From positions 124,001 to 188,000 of the forward strand of contig PAJP01000016.1 of assembly GCA_002706095.1 (NCBI GenBank): a stretch of DNA of 64,000 nt. The letters run 5' to 3'. Below are positions 17,477 through 26,360 of the stretch, piece by piece. Position 1 is the stretch's first letter. Every line of letters starts with the position of its first letter. The notes under the pieces were generated by a model that worked only from the letters and a program-made list of their open reading frames with translations, did not search any database and was not told the origin of the DNA. The position numbers were made by a program, and so were the translations under genes. The stretch comes from Methylophaga sp. (GTDB lineage Bacteria > Pseudomonadota > Gammaproteobacteria > Nitrosococcales > Methylophagaceae).

Positions 17477-18112
17477 ATGATGAGATTAGTGAAAACCCTT
17501 GCAACAGGACTCTTTCTGGGTCTGATTTCAACGGCAGCATCAGCTGTTCCGATGAACTTCGTTGAAGGAACCCATTATTTTCCAACAGCTGAGAAGTTAG
17601 CAACACCTGACAATGGCAAGATCGAAGTCGTAGAAATGTTTTCTTATACCTGCCCACATTGCTTTAAGTTAGAGCCAGAAGTGGAAGCATGGAAAGAAAC
17701 ACTGCCAGAGAATGTGCATTTTGTGAAGGTGCCTGCTATTTTCAGAGACAGTTGGTTAGAGTTAGCAAAAGTCTATTACGCTGCTCAAGCCATGGGTAAT
17801 TTTGATAAAGTTCATTCAAAATTATTTAACGCTATCCATGTCGAAAAACGTCGTCTTAGTACAGAAGATCAATTACTTGATTTTGTGGCTGAGCAAGGTA
17901 TTGACCGTGATGAATTCAAAAAAACCATGAATTCTTTCAGCGTAAAAAGCAAAGTGAAAAAAGCGCTGGTTATGAGTCAGACATCAGGCATTACTGGTGT
18001 ACCATCATTTATTGTGAATGGTGCTTATCGCACCGATGCCAGCACAGCAGGTGGCGTGCCTGAACTGTTTAATGTGATTAACTTTCTTATTGAAGAGTCA
18101 TCAGACAACTAA
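17477..18112 (+). CDS. dsbA: Thiol:disulfide interchange protein DsbA
   Basis: Protein of 211 residues with a signal peptide (cleavage near TAASA, residue 22), the active site CPHC near residue 59 (YTCPHCFK) and the cis-proline loop GVPS near 176. It introduces disulfides into periplasmic proteins. AAAGGA precedes the ATG. It follows ccsA by 30 bases and ends in a strong terminator, so it probably closes the cytochrome-maturation operon; disulfide formation and heme attachment compete for the same cysteines. Confidence 0.95.
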   Translation: MMRLVKTLATGLFLGLISTAASAVPMNFVEGTHYFPTAEKLATPDNGKIEVVEMFSYTCPHCFKLEPEVEAWKETLPENVHFVKVPAIFRDSWLELAKVYYAAQAMGNFDKVHSKLFNAIHVEKRRLSTEDQLLDFVAEQGIDRDEFKKTMNSFSVKSKVKKALVMSQTSGITGVPSFIVNGAYRTDASTAGGVPELFNVINFLIEESSDN

Positions 18113-18181
18113 ATAAAAACGCCGGGTTTAACTGCAATGCTGATCAGTTAAGAAAACTTGACTGATTCAGTAAACAGATAA

Positions 18182-18216
18182 GACTCCAGTGATAGTCATA
18201 TCACTGGAGTCTTTTT
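18182..18216 (+). terminator. Intrinsic terminator after dsbA
   Basis: Perfect 13-bp stem GACTCCAGTGATA, loop GTCA, then five T's. Lies 70 bases after the dsbA stop. Confidence 0.9.
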
Positions 18217-18296
18217 ATTTCCATTCATGCCTTCCTATCAGATACAGCAGAGTGATGATGATCTCTTTTCGGTCACTGCCGCTCAGTCGGCATTTT

Positions 18297-19697
18297 TTAC
18301 AATGCAGCGGGTAACTTTTCATCAACAGCCGGAATAGATTGTTCTATTGGTGTGATGATATCTTCATGATGCAAAATAATATTTAAATAGCGTCGAGTAT
18401 TTTGTACATACCTCACGGGTTCATTGCCACGTGCATAACCATGTCGAGTCTTTGAGTACCATTTTTTCTTAGAAAGTAAGGGCAGGTTTTCTCTAACATC
18501 TGTCCAGGAATCAGGATTTTTGCCACGAGTCTGGGTGATGACTCGTGCATCTTCAAGATGACCGAGCCCGGTGTTGTATGCAGCCAACGCAAACCAGGTG
18601 CGGTCAGGATCTTTAATACGTTTAGGCAGTCGACTATACAATGAGGCTAGGTAAGCCGCACCTGCAAAAATACTTTGCTCAGGATCTTCCCGGTCAGTGA
18701 CGCCCATCTGCTTGGCTGTGGCGCGCGTAAGCATCATCAATCCCCTCACACCTGTGCTGGATACGGCTTCAGGGTTCCAATGGGATTCTTGATAAGCCAT
18801 CGCAGCCAGTAAGTGCCAGTCGAAGCCATACTCATCCGCTGCTGCTTGGAATAGGTCTTTATAGAGTGGTAAATGCGTCTGGATACGACGATGGATGGCA
18901 CGAGTGTCGACATAATCAAAGCGACGGATGTGCCCATAGTATTTCTCAATCAGTTTATCGAGCTCGCCTGATGCTTCCATATCATGAAAGAAGTCCACGA
19001 CTTCGAGATAGAGTGACTCGTCATTTGTTGGCGACATGGCCCATGCAAGCGGTTGCGGTTCAGATATATCAAAGGCAACACGTAACTCAGGGAATAAAGA
19101 CTGGTTGGCAGACATCTCATTTGAGTCAACAATCGTGTAATCAATCAGTTCTAGCTGAACCAGTTCGAGTAAGCCTCGACTATCTAACTCTTGATTTTCA
19201 CGCCAGCTGAGTTCGGGTATTTCTTGCTGTAATTCATGTAATTGTTCGACATGACTGCTATCTGCGACCACTTCAAGTGTGCCAGTGATGATGTCAGTGA
19301 TGTCTTTTGGTTTTTTGCTGCCGTGTTTATAAACAAGCTGCTGTGTGACTTCGTGATAAACCGGGCCAAAACGTAATAATTCTTTACGCTGCTCTGTGAC
19401 AGTTAAACCGGCTGCCGCGATATCTGCTCGACCTTGCTCAATCATATGCAGCATCGTGCCAAGGTTATCCGGCACGATAATCTTGAGTTTGACACCGAGG
19501 CGATCGGCAAATCGCTCAGCCAGCTCGTATTCAAAACCTGCCAGAGCTTCATTGCCCTTAACATAATAGCTGGTGAGACTATAGCGACTCAGTACACGCA
19601 ACTCGCCACGCTCTTTTATTTGCTCGAGTTGTGGTGGTGTTTCTCGACATGCCGTTAATAGAACGGTTGCTAGTAGAGAAATGATCAATATTCTCAA
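18297..19697 (-). CDS. mltF: Membrane-bound lytic murein transglycosylase MltF
   Basis: TTG start with AAGGA 6 bases before it. A lipoprotein signal (LLATVLLTAC, residue 17) anchors it to the outer membrane. Residues 25-260 form a periplasmic solute-binding fold (ERGELRVLSRYS onward) and residues 285-430 the SLT lytic domain, with the catalytic Glu in MAYQESHWNP and later AAYNTGLGHL. It cleaves peptidoglycan to 1,6-anhydro products. 466 residues is the normal size. Confidence 0.93.
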   Translation of the reverse strand: MRILIISLLATVLLTACRETPPQLEQIKERGELRVLSRYSLTSYYVKGNEALAGFEYELAERFADRLGVKLKIIVPDNLGTMLHMIEQGRADIAAAGLTVTEQRKELLRFGPVYHEVTQQLVYKHGSKKPKDITDIITGTLEVVADSSHVEQLHELQQEIPELSWRENQELDSRGLLELVQLELIDYTIVDSNEMSANQSLFPELRVAFDISEPQPLAWAMSPTNDESLYLEVVDFFHDMEASGELDKLIEKYYGHIRRFDYVDTRAIHRRIQTHLPLYKDLFQAAADEYGFDWHLLAAMAYQESHWNPEAVSSTGVRGLMMLTRATAKQMGVTDREDPEQSIFAGAAYLASLYSRLPKRIKDPDRTWFALAAYNTGLGHLEDARVITQTRGKNPDSWTDVRENLPLLSKKKWYSKTRHGYARGNEPVRYVQNTRRYLNIILHHEDIITPIEQSIPAVDEKLPAAL

Positions 19698-19796
19698 AGA
19701 GCTTCCTTAATGTATTACCTGGCGATGATTATTACCTTATATTGAATTGAATGCATCCATGCGTGAGCTGTATTTGTGATGAGACTACTGTTTTTA

Positions 19797-19824
19797 TTGG
19801 TTTTTTGTAGATTTAGATTATAAT
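19797..19824 (+). promoter_or_regulatory. Candidate sigma-70 promoter of trhP
   Basis: TTGGTT, 16 bases, TATAAT, ending 31 bases before the ATG at 19856. The -10 is perfect; the -35 is weak. Confidence 0.4.
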
Positions 19825-19855
19825 TACCCACTTTTTTTATATGGGAAATCATGCG

Positions 19856-21202
19856 ATGAATGCGCCGGAATTACTATTACCAGCAGGAAGCTTGCAACAT
19901 ATGCGTTATGCCTATGCATATGGTGCCGATGCCGTTTATGCCGGTCAGCCGCGCTATAGTTTACGAGTGCGTAATAATGATTTCCATAAATTACCCGTCT
20001 TGCAGCAAGGTGTTGAAGAAGCACATGCCTTGGGTAAGCAGTTTTTTGTGGCAAGCAATCTGATGCCACATAATGCAAAAATTAAGACCTATATGGCCGA
20101 CATGGAGCCGGTGATTGAGATGAAGCCTGATGCGCTTATCATGGCGGATCCGGGGTTAATTATGATGGTGCGTGAGCGTTGGCCGGAAATGCCGGTTCAC
20201 TTATCTGTACAAGCCAATACAGTCAATTACCAGGCAGTAAAATTCTGGCAGTCTATGGGCTTGTCCAGAGTTATCTTGTCTCGTGAATTATCGTTGGATG
20301 AAATTGAGGAAATACGCCAGCTTTGTCCAGACATGGAACTGGAAGTGTTTGTCCACGGTGCATTGTGTATTGCGTATTCAGGGCGTTGTTTATTGTCTGG
20401 TTACTTCAACCATCGCGATCCAAATCAAGGTACCTGCACCAATGCTTGTCGTTGGGATTATAAAACACACGCCAGCGATAATAATGATGATTCGCCACAA
20501 AAAATCGAATTTAAAGCCTTTGATGCCATGAATCAGCATAGTTTCTCTGACTGCGGTCAGCAAGAAAGACATCCTTTGGCGGATGATGTGTATTTAATAG
20601 AGGAAGCTAACCGCCCTGGCGAACTCATGCCGATTTTTGAAGATGAGCATGGCACTTATATCATGAACTCCAAAGATCTCCGTGCTATTCAGCATATTGA
20701 AAGACTGGTCAATATCGGAGTAGATTCATTGAAAATAGAAGGGCGAACGAAGTCAGTTTATTATGTCGCCCGCACAGCACAGATATATCGTCAGGCGATA
20801 GAGGATGCTCTGGCAGGACGACGCTTTAATCCAGCACTTATCGGTCAGCTTGATAACCTGTCCAACCGTGGTTATACCGATGGTTTCTATCAGCGGCATC
20901 CCACACAAGAACAGCAAAATTATTTACACGGCTACTCCAGTAATGAACAACAACAATATGTAGGCGAAGTATTAGCTTATGATGAAGATAAGCAGTGTCT
21001 GGAGATTGATGTAAAAAACCGGTTTGCCATAGGAGATAAGTTAGAATTGGTAATGCCTGAAGGAAACAAAACCTTAGTGTTGGATAAGTTATTCGATAAG
21101 GAGCTTCATGATATTCAACTAGCGCCAGGTAGCGGCCACAAAGTCTATATTCCATATCATGGACACGCACCGGAGAAAGCACTGCTGGCTCGCTATCTTT
21201 AA
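19856..21202 (+). CDS. trhP: U32-family tRNA hydroxylation protein TrhP (YegQ)
   Basis: Very close to E. coli YegQ/TrhP: AYGADAVYAGQPRYSLRVRN at about residues 22-41, LSRELSLDEIEEIR, the Fe-S-type cysteine set in HGALCIAYSGRCLLSGY and GTCTNACRW, and SLKIEGRTKS. TrhP helps make 5-hydroxyuridine at U34 of tRNAs, using prephenate. The second ATG (19856) matches the family N-terminus better than the one at 19841, giving 448 residues. Confidence 0.93.
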   Translation: MNAPELLLPAGSLQHMRYAYAYGADAVYAGQPRYSLRVRNNDFHKLPVLQQGVEEAHALGKQFFVASNLMPHNAKIKTYMADMEPVIEMKPDALIMADPGLIMMVRERWPEMPVHLSVQANTVNYQAVKFWQSMGLSRVILSRELSLDEIEEIRQLCPDMELEVFVHGALCIAYSGRCLLSGYFNHRDPNQGTCTNACRWDYKTHASDNNDDSPQKIEFKAFDAMNQHSFSDCGQQERHPLADDVYLIEEANRPGELMPIFEDEHGTYIMNSKDLRAIQHIERLVNIGVDSLKIEGRTKSVYYVARTAQIYRQAIEDALAGRRFNPALIGQLDNLSNRGYTDGFYQRHPTQEQQNYLHGYSSNEQQQYVGEVLAYDEDKQCLEIDVKNRFAIGDKLELVMPEGNKTLVLDKLFDKELHDIQLAPGSGHKVYIPYHGHAPEKALLARYL

Positions 21203-21651
21203 CGCCTGGCTTTAAAAAACTGTTTAATCAGTTGGCTGCTTTCTTCTTGTAAAATACCGGTTTTACATTCCACTCGGTGGTTGATATTAGGCAGAGAAAA
21301 GGAATCGATACAACTCCCTGCGGCCCCTGTTTTAGGCTCTGGTGTTGCATAAATACAGCGAGCGATACGGGCATGTATCAATGCGCCAGCACACATGAGG
21401 CAAGGCTCGAGTGTGATATAAATATCTGCTCCCGGTAGGCGGTAGTTTTGCATTGTTTGGCATGCCTGCCTTAATGCCATTATTTCTGCATGTGCTGTTG
21501 CATCCTGACCGGCTATAGGTTGGTTCCAACCTTCACCAATAATACGATCATCTAAAACAATGACAGCCCCAACAGGGACTTCGCCATTTGCTTCTGCATT
21601 ACGGGCAAGCTCCAAGGCTCTTTGCATCCAATAATGGTCTTTATCAGACAT
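21199..21651 (-). CDS. tadA: tRNA adenosine(34) deaminase TadA
   Basis: Protein of 150 residues. The zinc deaminase motif is HAEIMAL (near 53, catalytic Glu) and PCLMCAGA (near 83). It converts A34 to inosine in tRNA-Arg(ACG). Its 3' end meets trhP tail to tail with a 4-base overlap, and its start overlaps the waaA 3' end by 8 bases, so it is co-transcribed with waaA. Confidence 0.95.
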   Translation of the reverse strand: MSDKDHYWMQRALELARNAEANGEVPVGAVIVLDDRIIGEGWNQPIAGQDATAHAEIMALRQACQTMQNYRLPGADIYITLEPCLMCAGALIHARIARCIYATPEPKTGAAGSCIDSFSLPNINHRVECKTGILQEESSQLIKQFFKARR

Positions 21652-22912
21652 GGATATTGTATTTGATTAAGTTAAGTAAGCGCTGGCTTGCGCCCTGGCT
21701 TTGCTTAATCAGTTGTTGTCCGGCTTCACCCATAGAGGTGCGTTTGGGTGGGTTTTTTAATAAATCAGTGACTGTTGTCGCTAGGCTTTCAGCGTTATCT
21801 ACCTGAATCACTGCATAGGCATCAATAAACTGTTGTGTAATTTCAGCGAAATTAAATACATGCGGACCAACAATAACGGGACGAGCTAATGCGGCTGGTT
21901 CAAGGATATTATGTCCACCAGTAGGTACCAAACTCCCACCCACAAAAGCAACATCAGAACAGGCATAGAATATAGGTAGCTCACCCATGCTATCAATCAC
22001 AAGAATTTGAATATCACTTCGGCATAAGCCATTTTCACTTCGTCTGAGAATTTTAAAGCCAGAGCGTTGGCAAAGCGCTGCCACTTTGTCAAAGCGCTCA
22101 GGGTGACGAGGGACAATAATCAGCAAGAGATCGGGTACCTGTGCACGAATCTGGCGAGAGGCATTCAGAATAATCTCATCTTCGCCTTCATGTGTACTGG
22201 CGGCAATAAAAACCGGGCGGTTTCCCCACATTGAACGAATCGCCTCAGCCTGTTCGACAATACTTGCCGATAAATTCACTTCGAATTTAAGGTTTCCGAC
22301 AGCATGCACTTTTTCTCTGTTGGCACCAAGCGCTATAAAACGCTCTTTATCTTGCTGAGCTTGAGCGGCTATCAAGGTAAAGCTTTGCAGAATGTCGCGT
22401 GTTAAGTTAGGAATGCGTTGATAGCCTTTTAAAGAACGCTCTGACATTCGAGCGTTGGCCAGCACTAAGGGAATGCTTTTTTTATGACAATGATGGATAA
22501 GATTAGGCCAAAGTTCTGTTTCCATAATGACAGCAAATGCAGGCTGAATCGCATCGATAAAACGCCGCATGAGTATCGGCAGATCATACGGCAGATAGCA
22601 GTGCAGCACATCATCAGCGTAAAGATCTTTTACTCGAGCACTTCCCGTTGGTGTCATTGTGGTGATGAGTATCTGATGGCCTGGGAATGACGATTGAATA
22701 GCGGCCACTAAAGGTCGGCAAGCTTCTACCTCTCCCATGGAAACAGCATGAACCCAGATAAGCGATTTACTTTTCTCAAGCTTGGGCAGGGTGATAGCGA
22801 ACCGTTCATTCCAACGTTTGAAATAGGCACTGGCTTTTGTTCCTCGCCATATCAACCGCAGCAGGATCAGAGGCACAGCCAAAGTAAAGACGATATTATA
22901 AAAAACTCTCAA
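21644..22912 (-). CDS. waaA: Kdo transferase WaaA (KdtA)
   Basis: Membrane-anchored GT-B transferase that adds Kdo from CMP-Kdo to lipid IVA. Seen: N-terminal membrane helix, WVHAVSMGEVEACRPL, TTMTPTGSARV, YLPYDLP, METELWPNL, THEGEDEIIL, VPRHPERF, and FVGGSLVPTGGHNILEPA. A longer reading from ATG at 22981 exists, but the family N-terminus (RxxYxxxxxLxxPL) begins at a TTG at 22912. That start also leaves room for promoters between waaA and the divergent lpxL. This gives 422 residues. The start is not certain, as neither has a strong ribosome site. Confidence 0.9.
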   Translation of the reverse strand: MRVFYNIVFTLAVPLILLRLIWRGTKASAYFKRWNERFAITLPKLEKSKSLIWVHAVSMGEVEACRPLVAAIQSSFPGHQILITTMTPTGSARVKDLYADDVLHCYLPYDLPILMRRFIDAIQPAFAVIMETELWPNLIHHCHKKSIPLVLANARMSERSLKGYQRIPNLTRDILQSFTLIAAQAQQDKERFIALGANREKVHAVGNLKFEVNLSASIVEQAEAIRSMWGNRPVFIAASTHEGEDEIILNASRQIRAQVPDLLLIIVPRHPERFDKVAALCQRSGFKILRRSENGLCRSDIQILVIDSMGELPIFYACSDVAFVGGSLVPTGGHNILEPAALARPVIVGPHVFNFAEITQQFIDAYAVIQVDNAESLATTVTDLLKNPPKRTSMGEAGQQLIKQSQGASQRLLNLIKYNIHV

Positions 22913-22988
22913 ATCAGACTCATAAAGCAGCGAAAAGTAAGCAGGAATGATAGCATAGGCGCTACTTTGTGAAAGCAACATAGCCTGA

Positions 22989-23906
22989 ATGAATATTTTC
23001 CAGAAACAATTTTTACACCCTCGTTATTGGCCGAGCTGGCTTGGGCTGTTACTCATGCGCTTATCAGTCTATTTGCCGGCTAAATTACAGTATCGTCTAG
23101 GTTTGTTGCTTGGGCAGATGATGCAACCCTTTATGCGTTCCAGAGCAAAAGTGGTGCGAAGAAATTTAGAACTCTGCTTTCCTGAAATGAGTCAGGAAGA
23201 AAGAGAAACCCTGGTCAAAAGCATCCTGAATAATACGGGCATGATGATGATCGAAACAGCTGTAAGCTGGTGGGCATCAGACAAACAACTCTACCCACGC
23301 GTGACTTACGATGGGCTGGAACATTTGGAAGCGGCGAAACAAAAAGGCAAAGGTGTTATTTTACTAACCGGACACTTCACCAGTATGGAAATAGGTGGGC
23401 GATTAATTATGCTACAAACCCCTGCCTATGTGATGTTCAGACACCTTAAAAATCCACTCTTTAATGCTGTCATGATGCGTTCGCGGATTTATCATAGTGA
23501 GGGTATTGTGATGCGAGATGATGTCAGGGCGATGTTACGTGCATTACGAAAAAATAAGGTCGTGTGGTATGCACCCGATCAGGATTTTGGCCCGAGAAAT
23601 AGTATTTTCGCCAAGTTCTTTGGCGTGACCGCGGCGACTGTTCCGGCGACAGCACGTATGGTCAAAATGACCGGTGCACAGGTTGTCCCTTTTGTACCTA
23701 AACGCAACGAAGATGGTAGTTACCATATTCAAATATTCCCTGCGTGGCAGGACTATCCATCAGATGACGATGTTGCCGATGCTCAACGTATCAATGATTG
23801 GCTTGAGTCCCAGATTCGACTCATGCCAGAGCAATATTTCTGGCTTCATCGCCGCTTTAAAACACAACCTGATGGAAAAGGGCGTTTATATAAGAAAGTT
23901 CGATAA
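22989..23906 (+). CDS. lpxL: Lipid A biosynthesis late acyltransferase, LpxL/HtrB family
   Basis: Protein of 305 residues with an N-terminal membrane segment and the catalytic H-x4-E motif in TGHFTSMEIGG near residue 128. Other family blocks are RRNLELCFPE, YAPDQDFGP and YFWLHRRFKT. It transfers an acyl chain from ACP to Kdo2-lipid IVA. It diverges from waaA, which makes its acceptor, and is convergent with a PagL-type deacylase. Confidence 0.92.
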   Translation: MNIFQKQFLHPRYWPSWLGLLLMRLSVYLPAKLQYRLGLLLGQMMQPFMRSRAKVVRRNLELCFPEMSQEERETLVKSILNNTGMMMIETAVSWWASDKQLYPRVTYDGLEHLEAAKQKGKGVILLTGHFTSMEIGGRLIMLQTPAYVMFRHLKNPLFNAVMMRSRIYHSEGIVMRDDVRAMLRALRKNKVVWYAPDQDFGPRNSIFAKFFGVTAATVPATARMVKMTGAQVVPFVPKRNEDGSYHIQIFPAWQDYPSDDDVADAQRINDWLESQIRLMPEQYFWLHRRFKTQPDGKGRLYKKVR

Positions 23907-24389
23907 TCAGAAACTGTAACTCAAAATCAATGATTCTGCACCCGGATTATTTTCACCAATATCGCCATTAGATAAATGATACAAGCCTAGACCAAGTCGG
24001 CTTTTATCATTGAATTGATACGCTAATTCGGCGCCTGTTCTAAACTCCATATCGTATCCTAAATCAACGCCGCCACCTTGCTCGTAAGCAGCAATAGCGA
24101 AGTTAGGAGTGAGTATCCAGTTGGCATTAAGATAAATGTCATATTTCACACCAGCGTAGCCCCAATAACCACCATCAGAAGTCAATGTTGCCCCAAGAGT
24201 AGGAATTAAACCAAAAATGGATGACTGCGGTGCAAAACGATACTCTACACCGACTTCAGCAGCGGTATTATCGTCGAATACCTCAAAGGCACCTAGAGAT
24301 AATGCGATTTGAGATTCTTGTTCTGCAAGAGCAATGGAGGGGAAAAGAAAGGCGAGAGCAATTGAAGCATAACGAAGATGTCTACTCAT
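23907..24389 (-). CDS. pagL: PagL-type lipid A 3-O-deacylase
   Basis: Outer-membrane beta barrel of about 160 residues with a signal peptide (ALAFLFPSIALAEQ) and a C-terminal aromatic residue (LSYSF). The C-terminal block YHLSNGDIGENNPGAE keeps the PagL triad with the right spacing: His, Ser at +2 and Glu at +14. PagL removes the 3-O acyl chain of lipid A. The second Met (24389) gives a better signal peptide than the one at 24407. Its stop abuts the lpxL stop with no gap. The function assignment rests mainly on the triad and context. Confidence 0.75.
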   Translation of the reverse strand: MSRHLRYASIALAFLFPSIALAEQESQIALSLGAFEVFDDNTAAEVGVEYRFAPQSSIFGLIPTLGATLTSDGGYWGYAGVKYDIYLNANWILTPNFAIAAYEQGGGVDLGYDMEFRTGAELAYQFNDKSRLGLGLYHLSNGDIGENNPGAESLILSYSF

Positions 24390-24465
24390 TGTCAGGTTCC
24401 ATGACATATAAAATAAAAACGTTTTATATCATGCTGGATATTTCGCAGGCAATAACTTCAGACAT

Positions 24466-24495
24466 AAAAAAAGGCCACCGAAGTGACCTTTTTTT
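24466..24495. terminator. Bidirectional terminator after rpsI
   Basis: A hairpin with GGCCAC/GTGACC-type arms, tetraloop CGAA and one mismatch, flanked by seven A's and seven T's. It can end transcription on either strand; the rpsI side is minus. Confidence 0.8.
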
Positions 24496-24517
24496 GATCC
24501 TGCAAAGCAGCCAACAA

Positions 24518-24907
24518 TTAACGTTTTGAGAACTGTGGACGTTTACGTGCTTTGTGAAGACCAATTTTCTTACGTTCAACGGCACGAGCATCACGAGTGA
24601 TGAAGCCAGCTTTACGTAACTCTGCTTTTAATTCGTTGTCGTATTCGACCAATGCACGACTGATGCCGTGACGAATCGCGCCAGCTTGACCATTGTTACC
24701 ACCGCCACGAACGGTGATTTTAAGGTCAAATTTTTCAAGCATGTCGACTAGCTCTAACGGCTGACGAACCACCATGCGAGAAGTTTCACGACCGAAATAA
24801 TCTTCAAGTGTGCGAGTATTAATTGAAATGTTGCCGCTGCCTGGTTTCAGGAAAACTCGAGCTGTTGAGCTTTTGCGGCGACCTGTAGCGTAGTATGAAT
24901 CTGCCAT
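24518..24907 (-). CDS. rpsI: 30S ribosomal protein S9
   Basis: Protein of 129 residues ending in the diagnostic RPQFSKR tail that reaches the P-site t[22 protein letters not shown] and [15 protein letters not shown] are family blocks. It follows rplM by 12 bases, as in nearly all bacteria. Confidence 0.99.
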   Translation of the reverse strand: MADSYYATGRRKSSTARVFLKPGSGNISINTRTLEDYFGRETSRMVVRQPLELVDMLEKFDLKITVRGGGNNGQAGAIRHGISRALVEYDNELKAELRKAGFITRDARAVERKKIGLHKARKRPQFSKR

Positions 24908-24919
24908 GACAATATCCGA

Positions 24920-25348
24920 TTAGATTTCCAGCACTTTAGGCTGTTGAGCTGTGTGAGGGTGTTCTGCGCCAGCGTAAACTTTCAGTTTGCCGAACATTGC
25001 GCGACCCAGCGGGTTTTTAGGAAGCATACCTTTGACAGCCGTCTGGATAACACGCTCAGGTGCTTTATCGAGTTGTTTTTCCAGCGAGATAGACTTGATA
25101 CCACCGATATGACCTGTGTGGTGATAATAAATTTTATCTTTCATTTTGTTACCAGATACACGCAGTTTTTCAGCGTTGATAACAACAATGTAATCGCCAG
25201 TGTCGACATGTGGTGTGTAGATAGCTTTATGCTTTCCACGTAAACGACGTGCGATTTCAGTAGCCATACGGCCTAATGTTTTGCCGTCAGCATCAATAAC
25301 GAACCAGTCACGACGAACTTCTGCTGGTTTTGCACTTATGGTTTTCAT
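24920..25348 (-). CDS. rplM: 50S ribosomal protein L13
   Basis: Protein of 142 residues, normal length, with [27 protein letters not shown] and [13 protein letters not shown]. First gene of the L13-S9 operon. AGGAGC lies before the ATG, and a near-consensus promoter lies 50-80 bases upstream. Confidence 0.99.
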   Translation of the reverse strand: MKTISAKPAEVRRDWFVIDADGKTLGRMATEIARRLRGKHKAIYTPHVDTGDYIVVINAEKLRVSGNKMKDKIYYHHTGHIGGIKSISLEKQLDKAPERVIQTAVKGMLPKNPLGRAMFGKLKVYAGAEHPHTAQQPKVLEI

Positions 25349-25398
25349 CCGCGAGTTGCTCCTGATAATTACGCAGGCGGGCTAAATAAAGAGGGAGA

Positions 25399-25427
25399 AT
25401 ATTACGCATTAAGGAAAAAGCTGTCAA
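25399..25427 (-). promoter_or_regulatory. Near-consensus sigma-70 promoter of rplM-rpsI
   Basis: On the minus strand TTGACA (25427-25422), 17 bases, TATAAT-like TAATAT (25404-25399). The -35 and spacing are perfect. It ends 50 bases before the rplM start, leaving a leader of about 45 bases. Confidence 0.8.
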
Positions 25428-25433
25428 CCTTAT

Positions 25434-26231
25434 TTAAGTAAACAACCAAAACAATATTGCGCCAAGCACCAAACGATATATGACGAATGGCCACATCCCT
25501 ATACGATCAAGCATTTTAAGAAATAAGAAAATGCACAGATAGGCGCTAACGGCAGAAAATAATGCGCCAGCACATAAAGAAAACCAGTCTATCACAAGTT
25601 GTGACTCTATTAGTTCAATAATTTTCAATCCACCCGCTAGAACGATAACGGGGATGGACAATAAAAAGGAGAAACGGGCAGCAGCTTCGCGCGTTAAGCC
25701 GAGCATCAAGCCTGCTGTAATTGTAATTCCAGAGCGTGATGTACCAGGGATGAGTGCAATCGCTTGAGCGATACCGATAAACAAGACATCAAACCAATTG
25801 AGTTTATTTTCACTTCGAATACGCTTTCCTCGCCAATCCGCCCAACCTAACAGTAAACCAAACACAACAGTCGTAGTGGCTATGACAAGAGGACTACGTA
25901 AGCTGGTTTCAACCAAATCACCTAAAAGTAAGCCTGCCAAGCCAACAGGAATGGTGCCAAACAATACTGCCCAAGCTAATTTGCTGTCCCCTACGGTTTG
26001 TTTTTGCGCAAGGGATTGAAACCAGTCAGCGATCAATGTTTTTATGGTCTGGCGAAAATAAATCATGACAGCCAACAATGTACCGACATGAACGGCCACA
26101 TCAAAAGCAAGTCCTTGATCCTGCCAGTTAGCAATAATGGGTAATAAAATAAGGTGAGCTGAGCTGGAGATGGGCAAGAACTCAGTCAGACCTTGTAATA
26201 AGGCCAAGGCAATAATATGTAGCAAATCCAT
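25434..26231 (-). CDS. uppP: Undecaprenyl-diphosphatase UppP (BacA)
   Basis: Polytopic membrane protein of 265 residues from the ATG at 26231, which gives the usual N-terminus MDLLHIIALALLQGLTEFLP. The active-site regions SSSAHLILLP (near residue 21) and PGTSRSGITITAGLMLG (near 160) are present. It recycles the lipid carrier for cell-wall and O-antigen synthesis and can confer bacitracin resistance. The first ATG (26249) adds six unlikely residues. Confidence 0.95.
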   Translation of the reverse strand: MDLLHIIALALLQGLTEFLPISSSAHLILLPIIANWQDQGLAFDVAVHVGTLLAVMIYFRQTIKTLIADWFQSLAQKQTVGDSKLAWAVLFGTIPVGLAGLLLGDLVETSLRSPLVIATTTVVFGLLLGWADWRGKRIRSENKLNWFDVLFIGIAQAIALIPGTSRSGITITAGLMLGLTREAAARFSFLLSIPVIVLAGGLKIIELIESQLVIDWFSLCAGALFSAVSAYLCIFLFLKMLDRIGMWPFVIYRLVLGAILFWLFT

Positions 26232-26360
26232 AGAGAAACTGTCGTCCAAAAGCGTAATTTAGAAAAGGCTTATTTTATGTGGGTCATATTATAGTCGCGC
26301 CCGTGTTAAAATTGCCGCTCTTAAAATCACTCTTATTTAGAAAGAGGCTTATCAGTCAAC

